Numbered from the stretch's first letter, positions 17,305 to 26,363 are shown. The stretch is 64,000 nt of DNA from Kaistia sp. 32K (GCF_016629525.1 NZ_AP024269.1:2170001-2234000), one strand, 5' to 3'. The notes: generated by a model from the letters alone, not told the origin. Program-made: numbers and translations.

Positions 17305-18393
17305 ATGCAAAGTCTCAAGATTGCCGCCTACAGGGCAGGACTCAACGCACTTTACTGGAGCGGCGCCTCCCGGCTTTTCGCGCCGATGGCGCGCGGTTCC
17401 GGCGCGATTCTGATGTTTCATCAGGTTAGGCCTGCCTTACGATCAGCCTTCCAGCCGAACGCGCATCTCGAAGTGACGCCCGATTTTCTCGGCAAGGTGG
17501 TCCGCGAGATCCAGGCGGCCGGCATCGATATCGTCGATCTCGACGAGGCGACGCGGCGGCTTGCCGAACCGCGACCGGCGCGACGCTTCGTGGTGCTGAC
17601 CTTCGATGACGGCTATCGCAACAATTATACTGAGGCCTATCCGGTCCTGAAGGCACTGGGCGTGCCGTTCACGATCTACGTCGCGACGGGCTTCGTCGAC
17701 CGGACGGACGTGCCGTGGTGGGATGCGATCGTAGCCCTGATCGCGGAAACGCCGAGGTTCCGGATACGCATCGGCAGCCGCGAGTTCGACCTTCCGACAG
17801 AGACCCTCCGCGAGAAGCGGGACGCCTGTCGGCTCGTCGCCAGCGAGCTCTGCCAGGTCGGCGAGGACGAGCAGCGCCAGGCCATCGACAGGGCCGCGCG
17901 CGAATACGGCCTCGACACCCGCCTCATGGTGGACCGCGAGATGCTCGATTGGGACGAGGTGCGGACGCTCGCGAGCGATCCGCTCGTCACCATCGGCGCT
18001 CACACGGTGGGGCACTACGCGATCGCCAAGCTCGACAGCGCGCGGGCGCGTCGCGAGATGGCCGAGAGCCGCGACCGGATCGAGGCCATGACCGGCATGC
18101 GCCCCCGTCATTTCGCCTATCCCTATGGTTCGCCGTCGACGGCGGCGGAGCGGGAATTCTATCTGGCGGCCGATCTCGGCTTCACCACGGCGGTCACGAC
18201 CCGGCGCGGCGTCGTCGATGCCGACAGCCGCCTGACGGCGCTGCCGCGCATCTCGATCAACGGACACTTCCAGTCCTGGCGCTATGTCGACACGCTGCTG
18301 TCCGGCGTGCCGCTCAGCCTGGAGCGACGGCTGCGCAGCTGGCTGCGCCGGCCGCCTAGCGCGTTGGTGCCGGAGGCTTCTGCATCCACTTGA
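17305..18393 (+). CDS. Polysaccharide deacetylase (NodB-homology, carbohydrate esterase 4)
   Basis: A protein of about 362 residues from the ATG at 17305 (a TTG at 17275 is an alternative). The NodB domain is clear: catalytic-base motif FVVLTFDDGYRNNY with the Asp-Asp pair, then TIGAHTVGHYAIAKL with the metal-binding His-x-x-x-His-type pattern, and HFAYPYGSPSTA as the active-site groove motif. Such enzymes remove N- or O-acetyl groups from polysaccharides. It is divergent from the CelD-like acyltransferase and closes the exopolysaccharide locus, so polymer acyl-group editing is the likely role. No clear signal peptide, so cellular location is unsure. Confidence 0.92.
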   Translation: MQSLKIAAYRAGLNALYWSGASRLFAPMARGSGAILMFHQVRPALRSAFQPNAHLEVTPDFLGKVVREIQAAGIDIVDLDEATRRLAEPRPARRFVVLTFDDGYRNNYTEAYPVLKALGVPFTIYVATGFVDRTDVPWWDAIVALIAETPRFRIRIGSREFDLPTETLREKRDACRLVASELCQVGEDEQRQAIDRAAREYGLDTRLMVDREMLDWDEVRTLASDPLVTIGAHTVGHYAIAKLDSARARREMAESRDRIEAMTGMRPRHFAYPYGSPSTAAEREFYLAADLGFTTAVTTRRGVVDADSRLTALPRISINGHFQSWRYVDTLLSGVPLSLERRLRSWLRRPPSALVPEASAST

Positions 18394-18571
18394 TGAGGAT
18401 GCCGGCCGGGAACACCCAGGCCAGTCCGACGACGACGTAGTAGAGCATCTGCACCCAGCGCGGCGCATCCGGCAGCTTCAGCTGCGCGATCACCATTGCC
18501 GCGAAGGCATAGACGATCACCAGGACGACGAGCGCGATCATGCCGATGAATTTGCGGAGCCGGATGGGCAT
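18356..18571 (-). CDS. DUF2842 small membrane protein
   Basis: A 71-residue protein, MPIRLRKFIGMIALV onward, with two hydrophobic helices (about residues 9-31 and 40-62) and a short basic N-terminus. Length and pattern, including the MLYYVVVGLAWVFPAGILIKWM segment, match DUF2842, a small inner-membrane family of unknown function found in Alphaproteobacteria. Its 3' end overlaps the 3' end of the polysaccharide deacetylase by 38 bases in a tail-to-tail arrangement. It is divergent from heme A synthase. Confidence 0.85.
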   Translation of the reverse strand: MPIRLRKFIGMIALVVLVIVYAFAAMVIAQLKLPDAPRWVQMLYYVVVGLAWVFPAGILIKWMQKPPAPTR

Positions 18572-18785
18572 GATGTGCCTTTCGTGATTGCCTCGGCGTC
18601 GGCATAGCGCGTTCGGCCGCCGACTTCAAAGCCGCAGTCGATCGAAGCCGGCTTGCGGGATGGCCAGGGATGGCTGACGTTGCGCGACCGGATGTCGCGC
18701 GGCCGATTGGCGTCGAGCCGGGCGGCTCTGTTGTTCGCGTGAGGGCGAGCCGCTAATCCAGCCATTGGCATTGGAGAGGTGCGCA

Positions 18786-19877
18786 ATGACGACGGACGGA
18801 TTGGCAACGAACGGAACGCTGCGGCGGACGCCTGCGCGGGACAGGGCGCGGGATCGCTCGCTGATCCGCATCTGGCTCGGCGCGGTGATTCTGATGGTCA
18901 TCGCCATGATCGTCGTTGGCGGCGCGACGCGACTGACCGGCTCCGGCCTGTCGATCACCGAATGGAAACCGATCCACGGCGTCATTCCGCCGATCGGCGA
19001 GGTCGAGTGGCAGGAAGAATTCGCCAAGTACCAGCAGATTCCGCAGTACCAGATCGTCAACAAGGGCATGACAGTTGACGAGTTCAAGCAGATCTTCTGG
19101 TGGGAGTGGGGCCACCGCCTGCTCGGCCGCCTGATCGGCGTCGTCTTCTTCGTGCCGTTCCTGCTGCTCTGGATCACGGGGCGGATCGAGCGGCCGCTCA
19201 TTCCGCGTCTCGGAGGCCTGTTCCTGCTCGGCGGCCTGCAGGGCGCCATCGGCTGGTGGATGGTCACGAGCGGCCTCGCGGACCGCATCAGCGTCAGCCA
19301 GTACCGGCTGGCGATCCATCTCCTGATCGCCTGCTTCATCCTGGCCGCCGCCGTCTGGATCAGCCGGGGCCTCGCGCCGGATCGGGGAGAGGATCGCAAG
19401 GCGGCCGCGCCGCTCAAGGGCATGGCCAATTTCATCATCGTCGTCGTGTTCCTGCAGATCTTCCTCGGCGGCCTGGTCGCCGGCCTGAAGGCGGGCATGA
19501 TCTACAACACCTGGCCGCTCATGGACGGCAATTTGATCCCGTCCGGCGTCTATGCCTACGATCCGGCCTGGCGCAGCGTCTTCGAGGACGCGATGACGGT
19601 GCAGTTCGACCACCGGCTGGTGGCCTATCTGCTGGTCGTCGCCGTGCTGATCCACGCCTTCCAGGCCTTCAAGCTGGCTCCGCGCTCGCGTGCGGCCCGG
19701 AGCGCCCGCCATCTCGCGGTCCTGGTGCTGGCCCAGGCCGGCATCGGCATCGCGACGCTGATCGCCGTCGTACCGCTCGATCTCGCGCTGCTGCACCAGT
19801 TCGGCGCGGCGATCGTGCTCTGGGCGGCGGTCGCCCATCGGCGGGCGATGAACGAGCCCACGCCGGTAACCGCCTGA
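18786..19877 (+). CDS. ctaA: Heme A synthase, COX15/CtaA family
   Basis: A 363-residue inner-membrane enzyme that converts heme O to heme A for cytochrome c oxidase. The ATG at 18786 is preceded by GAGAGGT. Eight hydrophobic segments are arranged as two four-helix bundles. The four conserved histidines are visible: WEWGHRLLGR, YRLAIHLLIA, FDHRLVAYLL and LLHQFGAA. The N-terminal motif GGATRLTGSGLSITEWKPI is diagnostic of the alphaproteobacterial/mitochondrial COX15 type. It stands as a single gene, with a bidirectional hairpin at 19866-19891 separating it from the convergent peptidase gene. Confidence 0.97.
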   Translation: MTTDGLATNGTLRRTPARDRARDRSLIRIWLGAVILMVIAMIVVGGATRLTGSGLSITEWKPIHGVIPPIGEVEWQEEFAKYQQIPQYQIVNKGMTVDEFKQIFWWEWGHRLLGRLIGVVFFVPFLLLWITGRIERPLIPRLGGLFLLGGLQGAIGWWMVTSGLADRISVSQYRLAIHLLIACFILAAAVWISRGLAPDRGEDRKAAAPLKGMANFIIVVVFLQIFLGGLVAGLKAGMIYNTWPLMDGNLIPSGVYAYDPAWRSVFEDAMTVQFDHRLVAYLLVVAVLIHAFQAFKLAPRSRAARSARHLAVLVLAQAGIGIATLIAVVPLDLALLHQFGAAIVLWAAVAHRRAMNEPTPVTA

Positions 19878-19891
19878 GGTCAGGCGGCTAC
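19866..19891. terminator. Bidirectional hairpin between ctaA and the M24 peptidase gene
   Basis: GTAACCGCCTG and CAGGCGGCTAC form an 11-bp stem with one mismatch around an AGGT tetraloop. It includes the stop codon of ctaA and lies 15 bases from the stop of the convergent M24 gene. No T-run follows on either strand, so termination would be inefficient or Rho-assisted. Confidence 0.5.
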
Positions 19892-19906
19892 CGCACTTCG
19901 CTCGCC

Positions 19907-21001
19907 TCAGCCTTCGGCGGGCGCGACGAAGACATCGCGGGGCAGGCGGCTGACGACGCGCGGGCCGTCCGCCTCGAGGATGACGATCTCCTCCAGCCGG
20001 ATGCCGAACTTGCCCTGCAGGTAGATGCCGGGCTCGATCGAGAACACCATGCCCTCTTCGAGAATCGTCTCGCTGGTCGAGGTCAGATAGGGCGGCTCGT
20101 GCCCTTCGAGACCCAGGCCATGGCCGGTGCGGTGGGTGAAATAGGGGCCATAGCCCGCCGCCGTGATGACGCCGCGCGCCGCTGCGTCGACTTCTTTCGC
20201 GGCGACGCCGGGACGGGCCACTTCAAGCGCCGCCTGCACGGCCGCCTCGACCACGGCATGCACCTTCCGGTATTCCGCGCTCGGCTCGCCGACAAAGGCC
20301 ATCCGCGTCAGGTCGCTGGAGAAATCGCCGGAACGGGCACCGATATCCATGACGATCGCGTCGCCGACAGCGACCGGCTGGTCGCCCGTCGCATAGTGCG
20401 GGAAAGCGCCATTGCCGCCGGCACCGACGATGGTGAAGAGCGGTGTGGCACCCGCCTCCTCGAACACGGCGCGGGCCGCGTCGGCGATCTCGCGCTCGGT
20501 GACGCCGGGACGGATCGCGGCGAAGGCCGCCTCCATGGCGCGGTCGTCGATCTCGGCATTGCGCAGGATCTCGGCCTTCTCGACGCCATCCTTGGAGAGG
20601 CGCATGCGGCCGACGCTCTCGGCGGCGAAGGCGGCCTTGGGCGAACCGAGCGCCTCGAGGACGAGCAGGGCGAAATCGGCGCGCATGGTCTCGTCGACCT
20701 GCACCAGCCTGGTGCCCTTTTCGATGCCGAGCGAGCGGATCAGCTCGGCGAGTGCGGCTTGCGGACCCGTCGCATCGGACCAGGTGAAGAAGGGAAGCTC
20801 GGTCTGCCGCCGCATCTCGTCGGCGTTCAGCTCCGGCATTAGGATCGCCGCGCCGTCCGGCGTCGCGATCAGCAGGCAGGGGCGCTCGTCGGCATGCGGA
20901 TGGACGCCGGCGATATAGGCCATGTGCGGACCCGGCCCGAGGGCAACGGCGTCGACGCCAATCTGGCGCAGCATGGACTGGAGAGTAGCGAGACGGGTCA
21001 T
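19907..21001 (-). CDS. M24 family metallopeptidase, Xaa-Pro aminopeptidase-like
   Basis: A 364-residue enzyme starting at the ATG at 21001, with AGGAG seven bases upstream; two earlier ATGs are in frame. A creatinase-like N-terminal domain is followed by the pita-bread domain with all five metal ligands: Asp in VMDIGARSG, Asp in FSSDLTR, His in HRTGHGLGLEGHE, Glu in FSIEPGIY and Glu in IRLEEIV. It cleaves an N-terminal residue next to proline, or acts on a related dipeptide or C-N bond, in the cytoplasm. Neighbours give no functional clue. Confidence 0.93.
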   Translation of the reverse strand: MTRLATLQSMLRQIGVDAVALGPGPHMAYIAGVHPHADERPCLLIATPDGAAILMPELNADEMRRQTELPFFTWSDATGPQAALAELIRSLGIEKGTRLVQVDETMRADFALLVLEALGSPKAAFAAESVGRMRLSKDGVEKAEILRNAEIDDRAMEAAFAAIRPGVTEREIADAARAVFEEAGATPLFTIVGAGGNGAFPHYATGDQPVAVGDAIVMDIGARSGDFSSDLTRMAFVGEPSAEYRKVHAVVEAAVQAALEVARPGVAAKEVDAAARGVITAAGYGPYFTHRTGHGLGLEGHEPPYLTSTSETILEEGMVFSIEPGIYLQGKFGIRLEEIVILEADGPRVVSRLPRDVFVAPAEG

Positions 21002-21139
21002 TGAGGTCTCCTGCATGATTTTCACTATTGGTAAAAACTAAGCCGGAGACGGTCAACCGCCAAGGCGGCCGCGCCGCTTGCGGAGCCGGACGGTTTGCTG
21101 CATTCCCTTGTCTTCGGCCGACTACACCGCAGGCTCCGT

Positions 21140-22183
21140 ATGCGCGTTCTCCTCGTCAAACTGTCGTCGCTCGGCGATGTGGTGCACACCTATCCGGCGG
21201 TCACCGATGCCGCCCGGGCGATTCCCGGCCTCGAACTCGACTGGGTGGTCGACGAGGCCTTCGCGCCGCTGGCCCGGCTGCATCCGGCCGTGCGCAACGT
21301 CGTCGCCCTGCCGATCCGGCGCATGAAGAAATCGCCGCGCGAAACCTACCCTGAGATGAAACAGGCGGTCTCCGCGCTGCGCGGCGGCGGCTACGACCTT
21401 TTGATCGATGCGCAGGGCCTGATGAAGAGCGCGCTCGTCGGCGTCTTCTCCGGCGTCAAGCCGCGCCACGGCTTTGGCCGGGGCAGCGCGCGCGAGAGCC
21501 TGGCGACGTGGTTCTACCAGGTCGGGCACGATATCCCCGAAACCGAACACATGGTCACCCGCATCCGCAAGCTGTTCGCCGCCTCGCTCGGCTACGCCAT
21601 GCCGACGACGGAGCCCGATGCCGGGCTGGTGCCTGACCTCGCTAACACGGGCATCCGCACGAGAAGCGGCGACGGCATCGTGCTGATCCACGGCACGAGC
21701 TGGGCCACCAAGACCTGGACGGTCGAGGGATGGCGGGGCGTCGCCGAGCGCTGCGGCGCGGCCGGGCTCGGCGTCAAGCTCTTCGCCCATGGCGCCACCG
21801 AGACCGAGCGCGCTGCGAAAATCGCCGCCGGCCTCTCGCACGTTGAAAAAGTCCCGGCCGGCGGGCTCGACAGCATCATTCCGGTGATCGCCAACGCCGC
21901 CGGCGTCGTCACGGTCGATACCGGCCTCGGACACCTCGCCGCCGCCTTCGGCATTCCGACGATCGGGCTCTACGGTCCGACCAATCCGGGGCTGACCGGC
22001 CTCGTCGGGCCGGATGTCGAGGAATTCCTGTCGACGCACGACTGCGCGCCCTGCGAGCAGACGACCTGCCGCATCAAGCCGGATTTCGGCGAGGGCCCGC
22101 CCTGCCTCGCCGACCAGTCGCCGGCGCGGGTCTGGCAGGCGCTCGCCCTGCGGCTGCGGCTGCCGTCAGCCCAGTCGCTCTGA
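21140..22183 (+). CDS. waaC: ADP-heptose:LPS heptosyltransferase I
   Basis: A 347-residue GT9 glycosyltransferase. The ATG at 21140 gives MRVLLVKLSSLGDVVHTYP, which matches the WaaC N-terminus; the open frame further upstream does not. A second-domain motif (VLIHGTSWATKTWTVEGW) and VTVDTGLGHLAAAFGIPTIGLYGPTNP bind the ADP-heptose. It adds the first heptose to Kdo2-lipid A on the cytoplasmic face. It is the only rightward gene in the heptose region, and its last 18 bases overlap the end of the AGE isomerase gene. Confidence 0.95.
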   Translation: MRVLLVKLSSLGDVVHTYPAVTDAARAIPGLELDWVVDEAFAPLARLHPAVRNVVALPIRRMKKSPRETYPEMKQAVSALRGGGYDLLIDAQGLMKSALVGVFSGVKPRHGFGRGSARESLATWFYQVGHDIPETEHMVTRIRKLFAASLGYAMPTTEPDAGLVPDLANTGIRTRSGDGIVLIHGTSWATKTWTVEGWRGVAERCGAAGLGVKLFAHGATETERAAKIAAGLSHVEKVPAGGLDSIIPVIANAAGVVTVDTGLGHLAAAFGIPTIGLYGPTNPGLTGLVGPDVEEFLSTHDCAPCEQTTCRIKPDFGEGPPCLADQSPARVWQALALRLRLPSAQSL

Positions 22184-23308
22184 TCCGGCCAGGAGCTCGG
22201 CTTCGAAAAGGGCGCCCATGACGTGATAGAGCGTCGAGGCCGGCATGTCATCGACCGCAGGAGCGCCATCGGCATCGAACCGGTCGATCCAGCCGCCATC
22301 CAGCATGTCCGGACAGAAGGTGACCAGGCTGGCCAGGAGATGATCCGCCATCTGCGCGGCGCCTTCCTGGCCACCCTTCGCCGCGGTGACGAAGGCCTTT
22401 ACCCCCTCCGCATGCGGCCACGAGCGGAAGCTCGGATTGAGGATCGAGCCGCTCTCCGTGACGGCATCGACGATCAACCCGCTCTCCTGATCGATGCCGT
22501 GATCGAGGCCGAAATCCAGCAGCCGGTCGGTGACTTCCTCTGGGACGCTGCCGCCGAGCCGGCGATATTCGCCGAACAGCCAGTACCATTCGAACTGGTG
22601 GCCCGGCTCGACACGATTGTATCCGCGCGGTTCGAGCGGCTTCCAGTCCGGCGTGAAGTCCTCGAGCAGCGCGCCGCTCTCGGCATCGATGAACCGGCTC
22701 GTCGCCAGCTCAACCAGGGCGCCGGCGCGGACGAGATCGCGCTCGCGGCCGGTCGCCTCATAGAGCGCCAGAACCGCCTCGAGCAGGTGCATATGCGGAT
22801 TCTGGCGGCGGGTCGGATCATCGGAGGGCGCGGCGTCCAAATGGCCGCCATGCGACGCCGCGAGCACCATGTCGATTTCCGCCAACGTCTCGTCCGCCAG
22901 ACGGATTGAGTGCGGATCGCCGGTCAGGCGGTAGCTCCAGGCCAGCGCATAGACGATGAAGGCATGGGCATAGAGATCCCGCACACGACTGGCCGGCTTG
23001 CCGTTCGGGTCGATCGAGAACACCCAGCCCGGATGACCGTCGGCGCGGTGATAGAGGCGCTCGACATTGGCGAGGCAGGCGGCCAGCACCGTTTCGGATC
23101 CGCGATGCCATCCCGCGAGCGTCGCGCGCGAAAACGTGGCGATCTGCCGGGCCTGCACCATCAGGCGCGTCGCCGGCAGCGCGATCGGGTTTCTATCGAA
23201 ATCGAGACGCTCGTGAAACAGGCCGCGCGCCATGTCGAAGCCGACGCCGCTCCAGAGCGGCAGCGCGGACTCCTTGGCCCAAGCCTTTGCGAAAGCGAAG
23301 CTCTTCAT
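22166..23308 (-). CDS. AGE (N-acylglucosamine 2-epimerase / mannose isomerase) family protein
   Basis: A 380-residue (alpha/alpha)6-barrel protein. SVARVRD-like LYAHAFIVYALAWSYRLTGD, NPHMHLLEAVLALYEATG and EPGHQFEWYWLF contain the histidines and glutamates that form the AGE-family active site, and WPHAEGVKAF provides a further one. Members interconvert N-acetylglucosamine and N-acetylmannosamine, or mannose and fructose, including phosphorylated forms. Its ATG overlaps the hldE stop (ATGA), so it is translationally coupled to heptose synthesis. It may supply a hexose for the LPS core, but the substrate is not determinable here. Confidence 0.88.
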   Translation of the reverse strand: MKSFAFAKAWAKESALPLWSGVGFDMARGLFHERLDFDRNPIALPATRLMVQARQIATFSRATLAGWHRGSETVLAACLANVERLYHRADGHPGWVFSIDPNGKPASRVRDLYAHAFIVYALAWSYRLTGDPHSIRLADETLAEIDMVLAASHGGHLDAAPSDDPTRRQNPHMHLLEAVLALYEATGRERDLVRAGALVELATSRFIDAESGALLEDFTPDWKPLEPRGYNRVEPGHQFEWYWLFGEYRRLGGSVPEEVTDRLLDFGLDHGIDQESGLIVDAVTESGSILNPSFRSWPHAEGVKAFVTAAKGGQEGAAQMADHLLASLVTFCPDMLDGGWIDRFDADGAPAVDDMPASTLYHVMGALFEAELLAGSERLG

Positions 23309-24744
23309 GACCGTGCCGCCGCGACGAGCGCACTGGTCGAGCGGCCGGGCACAATGTTGGCCAGCACCAGCCGGCCGCCATTCGCCTTGACAAAATCGGC
23401 GCCGACCACCTGGTCCTCGCGATAGTCCGCGCCCTTGACCAGCACGTCAGGCTTCAGCGCCTGGATCGTCTCCAGCGGCGTATCCTCGCCGAACAGCACC
23501 ACGAGATCGACCGCACGGAGCGCGCCCATCACGCGAGCGCGCGCCTGCTCGTCCTGCAGCGGCCGCGTCGGACCCTTCAGGCGCTGCACGGACGCGTCGG
23601 TGTTCAGCCCGACCACCAGGCGGTCACCTTCACGGGCCGATGCCTCGATCAGGGCGATATGGCCCGGATGCAGCAGGTCGAAGCAGCCATTGGTGAAGAC
23701 CACGCGTGAACCGCGCGCCTGCCAGCGGGCGACGATCTTCGCCGCGGCTTCCAGCGAGACGAGGGCACCGGCATGGTCCTCGGCGTGGCTGGCGCGGTCG
23801 AGCGCGGCGACGAGCTCGGCGCGGGTGACGATCGCCGTCCCGAGCTTGCTGACCGCGATGGCCGCGGCGGCGTTGGCCATGATGACGCTCGCTTCCAGCG
23901 CCTGTCCGGCGGCGAGCCCGACGGCGAGGGCGGCTACCACCGTGTCGCCGGCGCCGGAGACATCGAACACCTCGCGCGCCTCGGCCGCGACATGCGTCAC
24001 GGTTCCGTTCTGGCGCCAGAGCGTCATGCCCTTCTCGGCCCGCGTCACCAGAACGTCGCCGCCGAACTGCCGGCCGCCCTCGGCGGCGGCCAGGACGGCC
24101 TGCTCATCGGTGTCGTCGGCAAGCCCGGTCGCCTCGAACAGCTCCTTGCGATTCGGCGTCACAATCGTGGCGCCGCGATAGGCCTCGAAGGTGCGCCGCT
24201 TCGGATCGACGATCACCGGCACGCCGCGCGCGTTCGCCTCGGCGATCAGGCTGGTGACGACGGCGTCCGAGAGGACGCCCTTGGCGTAATCGGACAGCAC
24301 GACGACGTCGGCCTCGCCGATCGCCGCCTTGCCGGCGGCGATGAGCGCCGCCTCGGACGCGGAGCCGGGCGCGCCGGGGCTTTCCGCATCGATGCGCACG
24401 ATCTGCTGGCGGCCGCTCATGACTCGGGTCTTGGTCACGGTCGGCCGCGTCTCGTCGACGACGAGATGGGCGAGGCTGATATTGGAAAGCTTGCCGAGTG
24501 TGGCGCGGAGCTCCGCCGCCTCGGCATCGGCGCCGACATAGCCGACGAGCGTGACATCAGCCCCGAGCGCCGCGGCATTGGCGGCGACATTGGCGGCGCC
24601 GCCAGCGACGACGCGGACATCGCCATGCAGCAGGACGGGCACAGGCGCTTCCGGCGAAATGCGGCTGACGGATCCGGTGATGTATCGGTCGACCATGACG
24701 TCGCCGATCACGGCAACGCGTCCGGAATGCAATTCGTCGAGCAT
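23305..24744 (-). CDS. hldE: Bifunctional heptose 7-phosphate kinase / heptose 1-phosphate adenylyltransferase
   Basis: A 479-residue fusion. Residues 1 to about 320 form a PfkB/ribokinase domain (VIGDVMVDRYITG at the start, catalytic DVSGAGDTVVAAL near its end) that phosphorylates heptose 7-phosphate at C1. Residues from about 340 form a nucleotidyltransferase with NGCFDLLHPGH (HPGH at 359-362) that adds AMP. With GmhB between the two reactions it makes ADP-D-glycero-beta-D-manno-heptose. Length matches E. coli HldE. It follows gmhB by 21 bases and overlaps the AGE gene by four. Confidence 0.97.
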   Translation of the reverse strand: MLDELHSGRVAVIGDVMVDRYITGSVSRISPEAPVPVLLHGDVRVVAGGAANVAANAAALGADVTLVGYVGADAEAAELRATLGKLSNISLAHLVVDETRPTVTKTRVMSGRQQIVRIDAESPGAPGSASEAALIAAGKAAIGEADVVVLSDYAKGVLSDAVVTSLIAEANARGVPVIVDPKRRTFEAYRGATIVTPNRKELFEATGLADDTDEQAVLAAAEGGRQFGGDVLVTRAEKGMTLWRQNGTVTHVAAEAREVFDVSGAGDTVVAALAVGLAAGQALEASVIMANAAAAIAVSKLGTAIVTRAELVAALDRASHAEDHAGALVSLEAAAKIVARWQARGSRVVFTNGCFDLLHPGHIALIEASAREGDRLVVGLNTDASVQRLKGPTRPLQDEQARARVMGALRAVDLVVLFGEDTPLETIQALKPDVLVKGADYREDQVVGADFVKANGGRLVLANIVPGRSTSALVAAARS

Positions 24745-24765
24745 CGGCGATTCCTATATGGGCCT

Positions 24766-25290
24766 TTACGCAGCGTTTTCCTGTAGGAGCACCGTGACGA
24801 GGAAATCGTCAAGGTCCCCGCCGGAAAACGGATATCCGGCGATGTCGGCGCTGGCGGCGGCCGCCATGTCGCTCGGCTGGTCGCCGATCAGGAAGGAGCG
24901 CTCCCGGTCGATCGGCAACTGGTGAAGCGCGCGCAGGATCATGCCGGGCTTCGGCTTGCGGTCGGGATGATCGACCCGATAGGCCGCGACGGTGCCCTCG
25001 GCATGATAGGGGCAGGCATAGAAGGCATCGATCCGCGCGCCCACCTTCGCCAGCTCCCGCTGCATATGGGCATGGAAGCGGGCGACGTCCGCTTCGCCGT
25101 AGTAGCCGCGCGCGACGCCGGACTGGTTGGTGACGACGACGACCAGGTATCCGGCCTCGTTCAGGCGGCGGATCGCCGCCGGCGCGCCGTCGACGAAGGT
25201 GAGGTCTTCCGGCCGGTAGGTATAGCCATGGTCGACGTTGATGACGCCGTCGCGATCAAGGAAGGCAGCCGGTCGCAGGACCCGGCTCAA
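24766..25290 (-). CDS. gmhB: Heptose 1,7-bisphosphate phosphatase (HAD family), zinc-site variant
   Basis: A 174-residue HAD phosphatase that removes the C7 phosphate between the two HldE reactions. The best start is a TTG at 25290 sharing bases with the hldD stop (TTGA); the longer upstream frame is a shadow of hldD. Catalytic Asp12 and Asp14 (LDRDG), VVTNQSG and RKPKPGM are intact, and IGDQPSDM supplies the last acidic motif. In the region where E. coli GmhB binds zinc with a Cys-x-His and a Cys-x-Cys pair, this protein has CPYH (93-96) and DHPDRKP (107-113), so only the first cysteine is kept. The enzyme is therefore probably zinc-free. Confidence 0.9.
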   Translation of the reverse strand: MSRVLRPAAFLDRDGVINVDHGYTYRPEDLTFVDGAPAAIRRLNEAGYLVVVVTNQSGVARGYYGEADVARFHAHMQRELAKVGARIDAFYACPYHAEGTVAAYRVDHPDRKPKPGMILRALHQLPIDRERSFLIGDQPSDMAAAASADIAGYPFSGGDLDDFLVTVLLQENAA

Positions 25291-26297
25291 AGCGCGATGC
25301 CCTTGGCGAGATAGTCGCCGACATAGCTCTGGATGCCGTCCTCGAGCGAACGGAAATCGGCATTGTAGCCAGCGCGGCGCAGCTTTGAGACGTCGGCCTC
25401 GGTGAAGTACTGATAAGCGTTGCGGATCCGCTCCGGCATGTCGACATAGTCGATCCGCGGCTCGCGGCCCGACGCCTTGAACACGGCGCGGGCGAGATCG
25501 GCGAAGCTGCGCGCCTTGCCGGTGCCGACGTTGAAGATGCCGCTCACACCAGGGCTCGCGATCAGCCAGCGGACCACGTCGACGCAATCGGCGACATGCA
25601 CGAAATCGCGCAGCTGGCCGCCATCCTCGTAATTCGGGTCATGCGAGCGGAAGAGCGCCACCGCCTCGCCGGCGGCGGCGGTCGGATAGATCTTGTGGAT
25701 CACCGAGCGCATGTCGTCCTTGTGCGCCTCGAACGGGCCGTAGACGTTGAAAAACTTCAGGCCGGCCCACTGCGGCGGCGCCGCGCGCCCGGCTTGGACA
25801 TCGGCGATGATCTTGCGGTCGACGGCGAGCTTGCTCCAGCCATAAGCGTTGAGCGGCCGCAGGCCGGCGAGATCCGCGGGATCCTCGCTGTCGACGAAGC
25901 CGTCCCTGCCGTCGCCATAGGTGGCGGCGGAGGAGGCGTAGATCAGGCGGATGTCGCGGGCGGCCGCAAGCGCCCAGAGGTCCAGCGTCGCGCGAATATT
26001 GCGCTCGACGATCAGGTCTACGTCCGGCTCTGTGGTGGCCGAGATCGCGCCCATATGGACGATCGCCTCGACGCGGCGGTGGTTCGCCTCCAGCCAGCCG
26101 AGGGTCGCTTCCGGCAGGATGACGTCGTCGAGCAGGATATCGGCGACGTTCAGCCATTTCCGGCCGGTGCCGAACCAGTCCGCGACGACGATGCGCCAGC
26201 CATCCGCCGCGAGGGCGCGGGCCATGTTGGATCCGATGAAGCCGGCGCCGCCGGTCACCAGGATCGTGTCGCGTCCGTCTCTCGCATTTGCGCTCAT
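25287..26297 (-). CDS. hldD: ADP-L-glycero-D-manno-heptose 6-epimerase
   Basis: A 336-residue extended SDR. The ATG at 26297 is preceded by GAGGAA; a start 33 bases upstream is less likely. It shows TGGAGFIGSN for NAD(P), the HldD-specific GRKWLNVADILLDD loop, IYASSAATYGDG with the catalytic Ser, YGWSK with the catalytic Tyr and Lys, and FFNVYGPFEAHKDDMRSV in substrate binding. It inverts C6 of ADP-heptose in the last step of precursor synthesis. It precedes gmhB with a four-base overlap. Confidence 0.96.
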   Translation of the reverse strand: MSANARDGRDTILVTGGAGFIGSNMARALAADGWRIVVADWFGTGRKWLNVADILLDDVILPEATLGWLEANHRRVEAIVHMGAISATTEPDVDLIVERNIRATLDLWALAAARDIRLIYASSAATYGDGRDGFVDSEDPADLAGLRPLNAYGWSKLAVDRKIIADVQAGRAAPPQWAGLKFFNVYGPFEAHKDDMRSVIHKIYPTAAAGEAVALFRSHDPNYEDGGQLRDFVHVADCVDVVRWLIASPGVSGIFNVGTGKARSFADLARAVFKASGREPRIDYVDMPERIRNAYQYFTEADVSKLRRAGYNADFRSLEDGIQSYVGDYLAKGIAL

Positions 26298-26363
26298 CGA
26301 TATTTCCTCAAGGCGGGCAGCGGCTTCCATCGCGCAACGCGACGGTCGGTTGGATAGCGCAAG

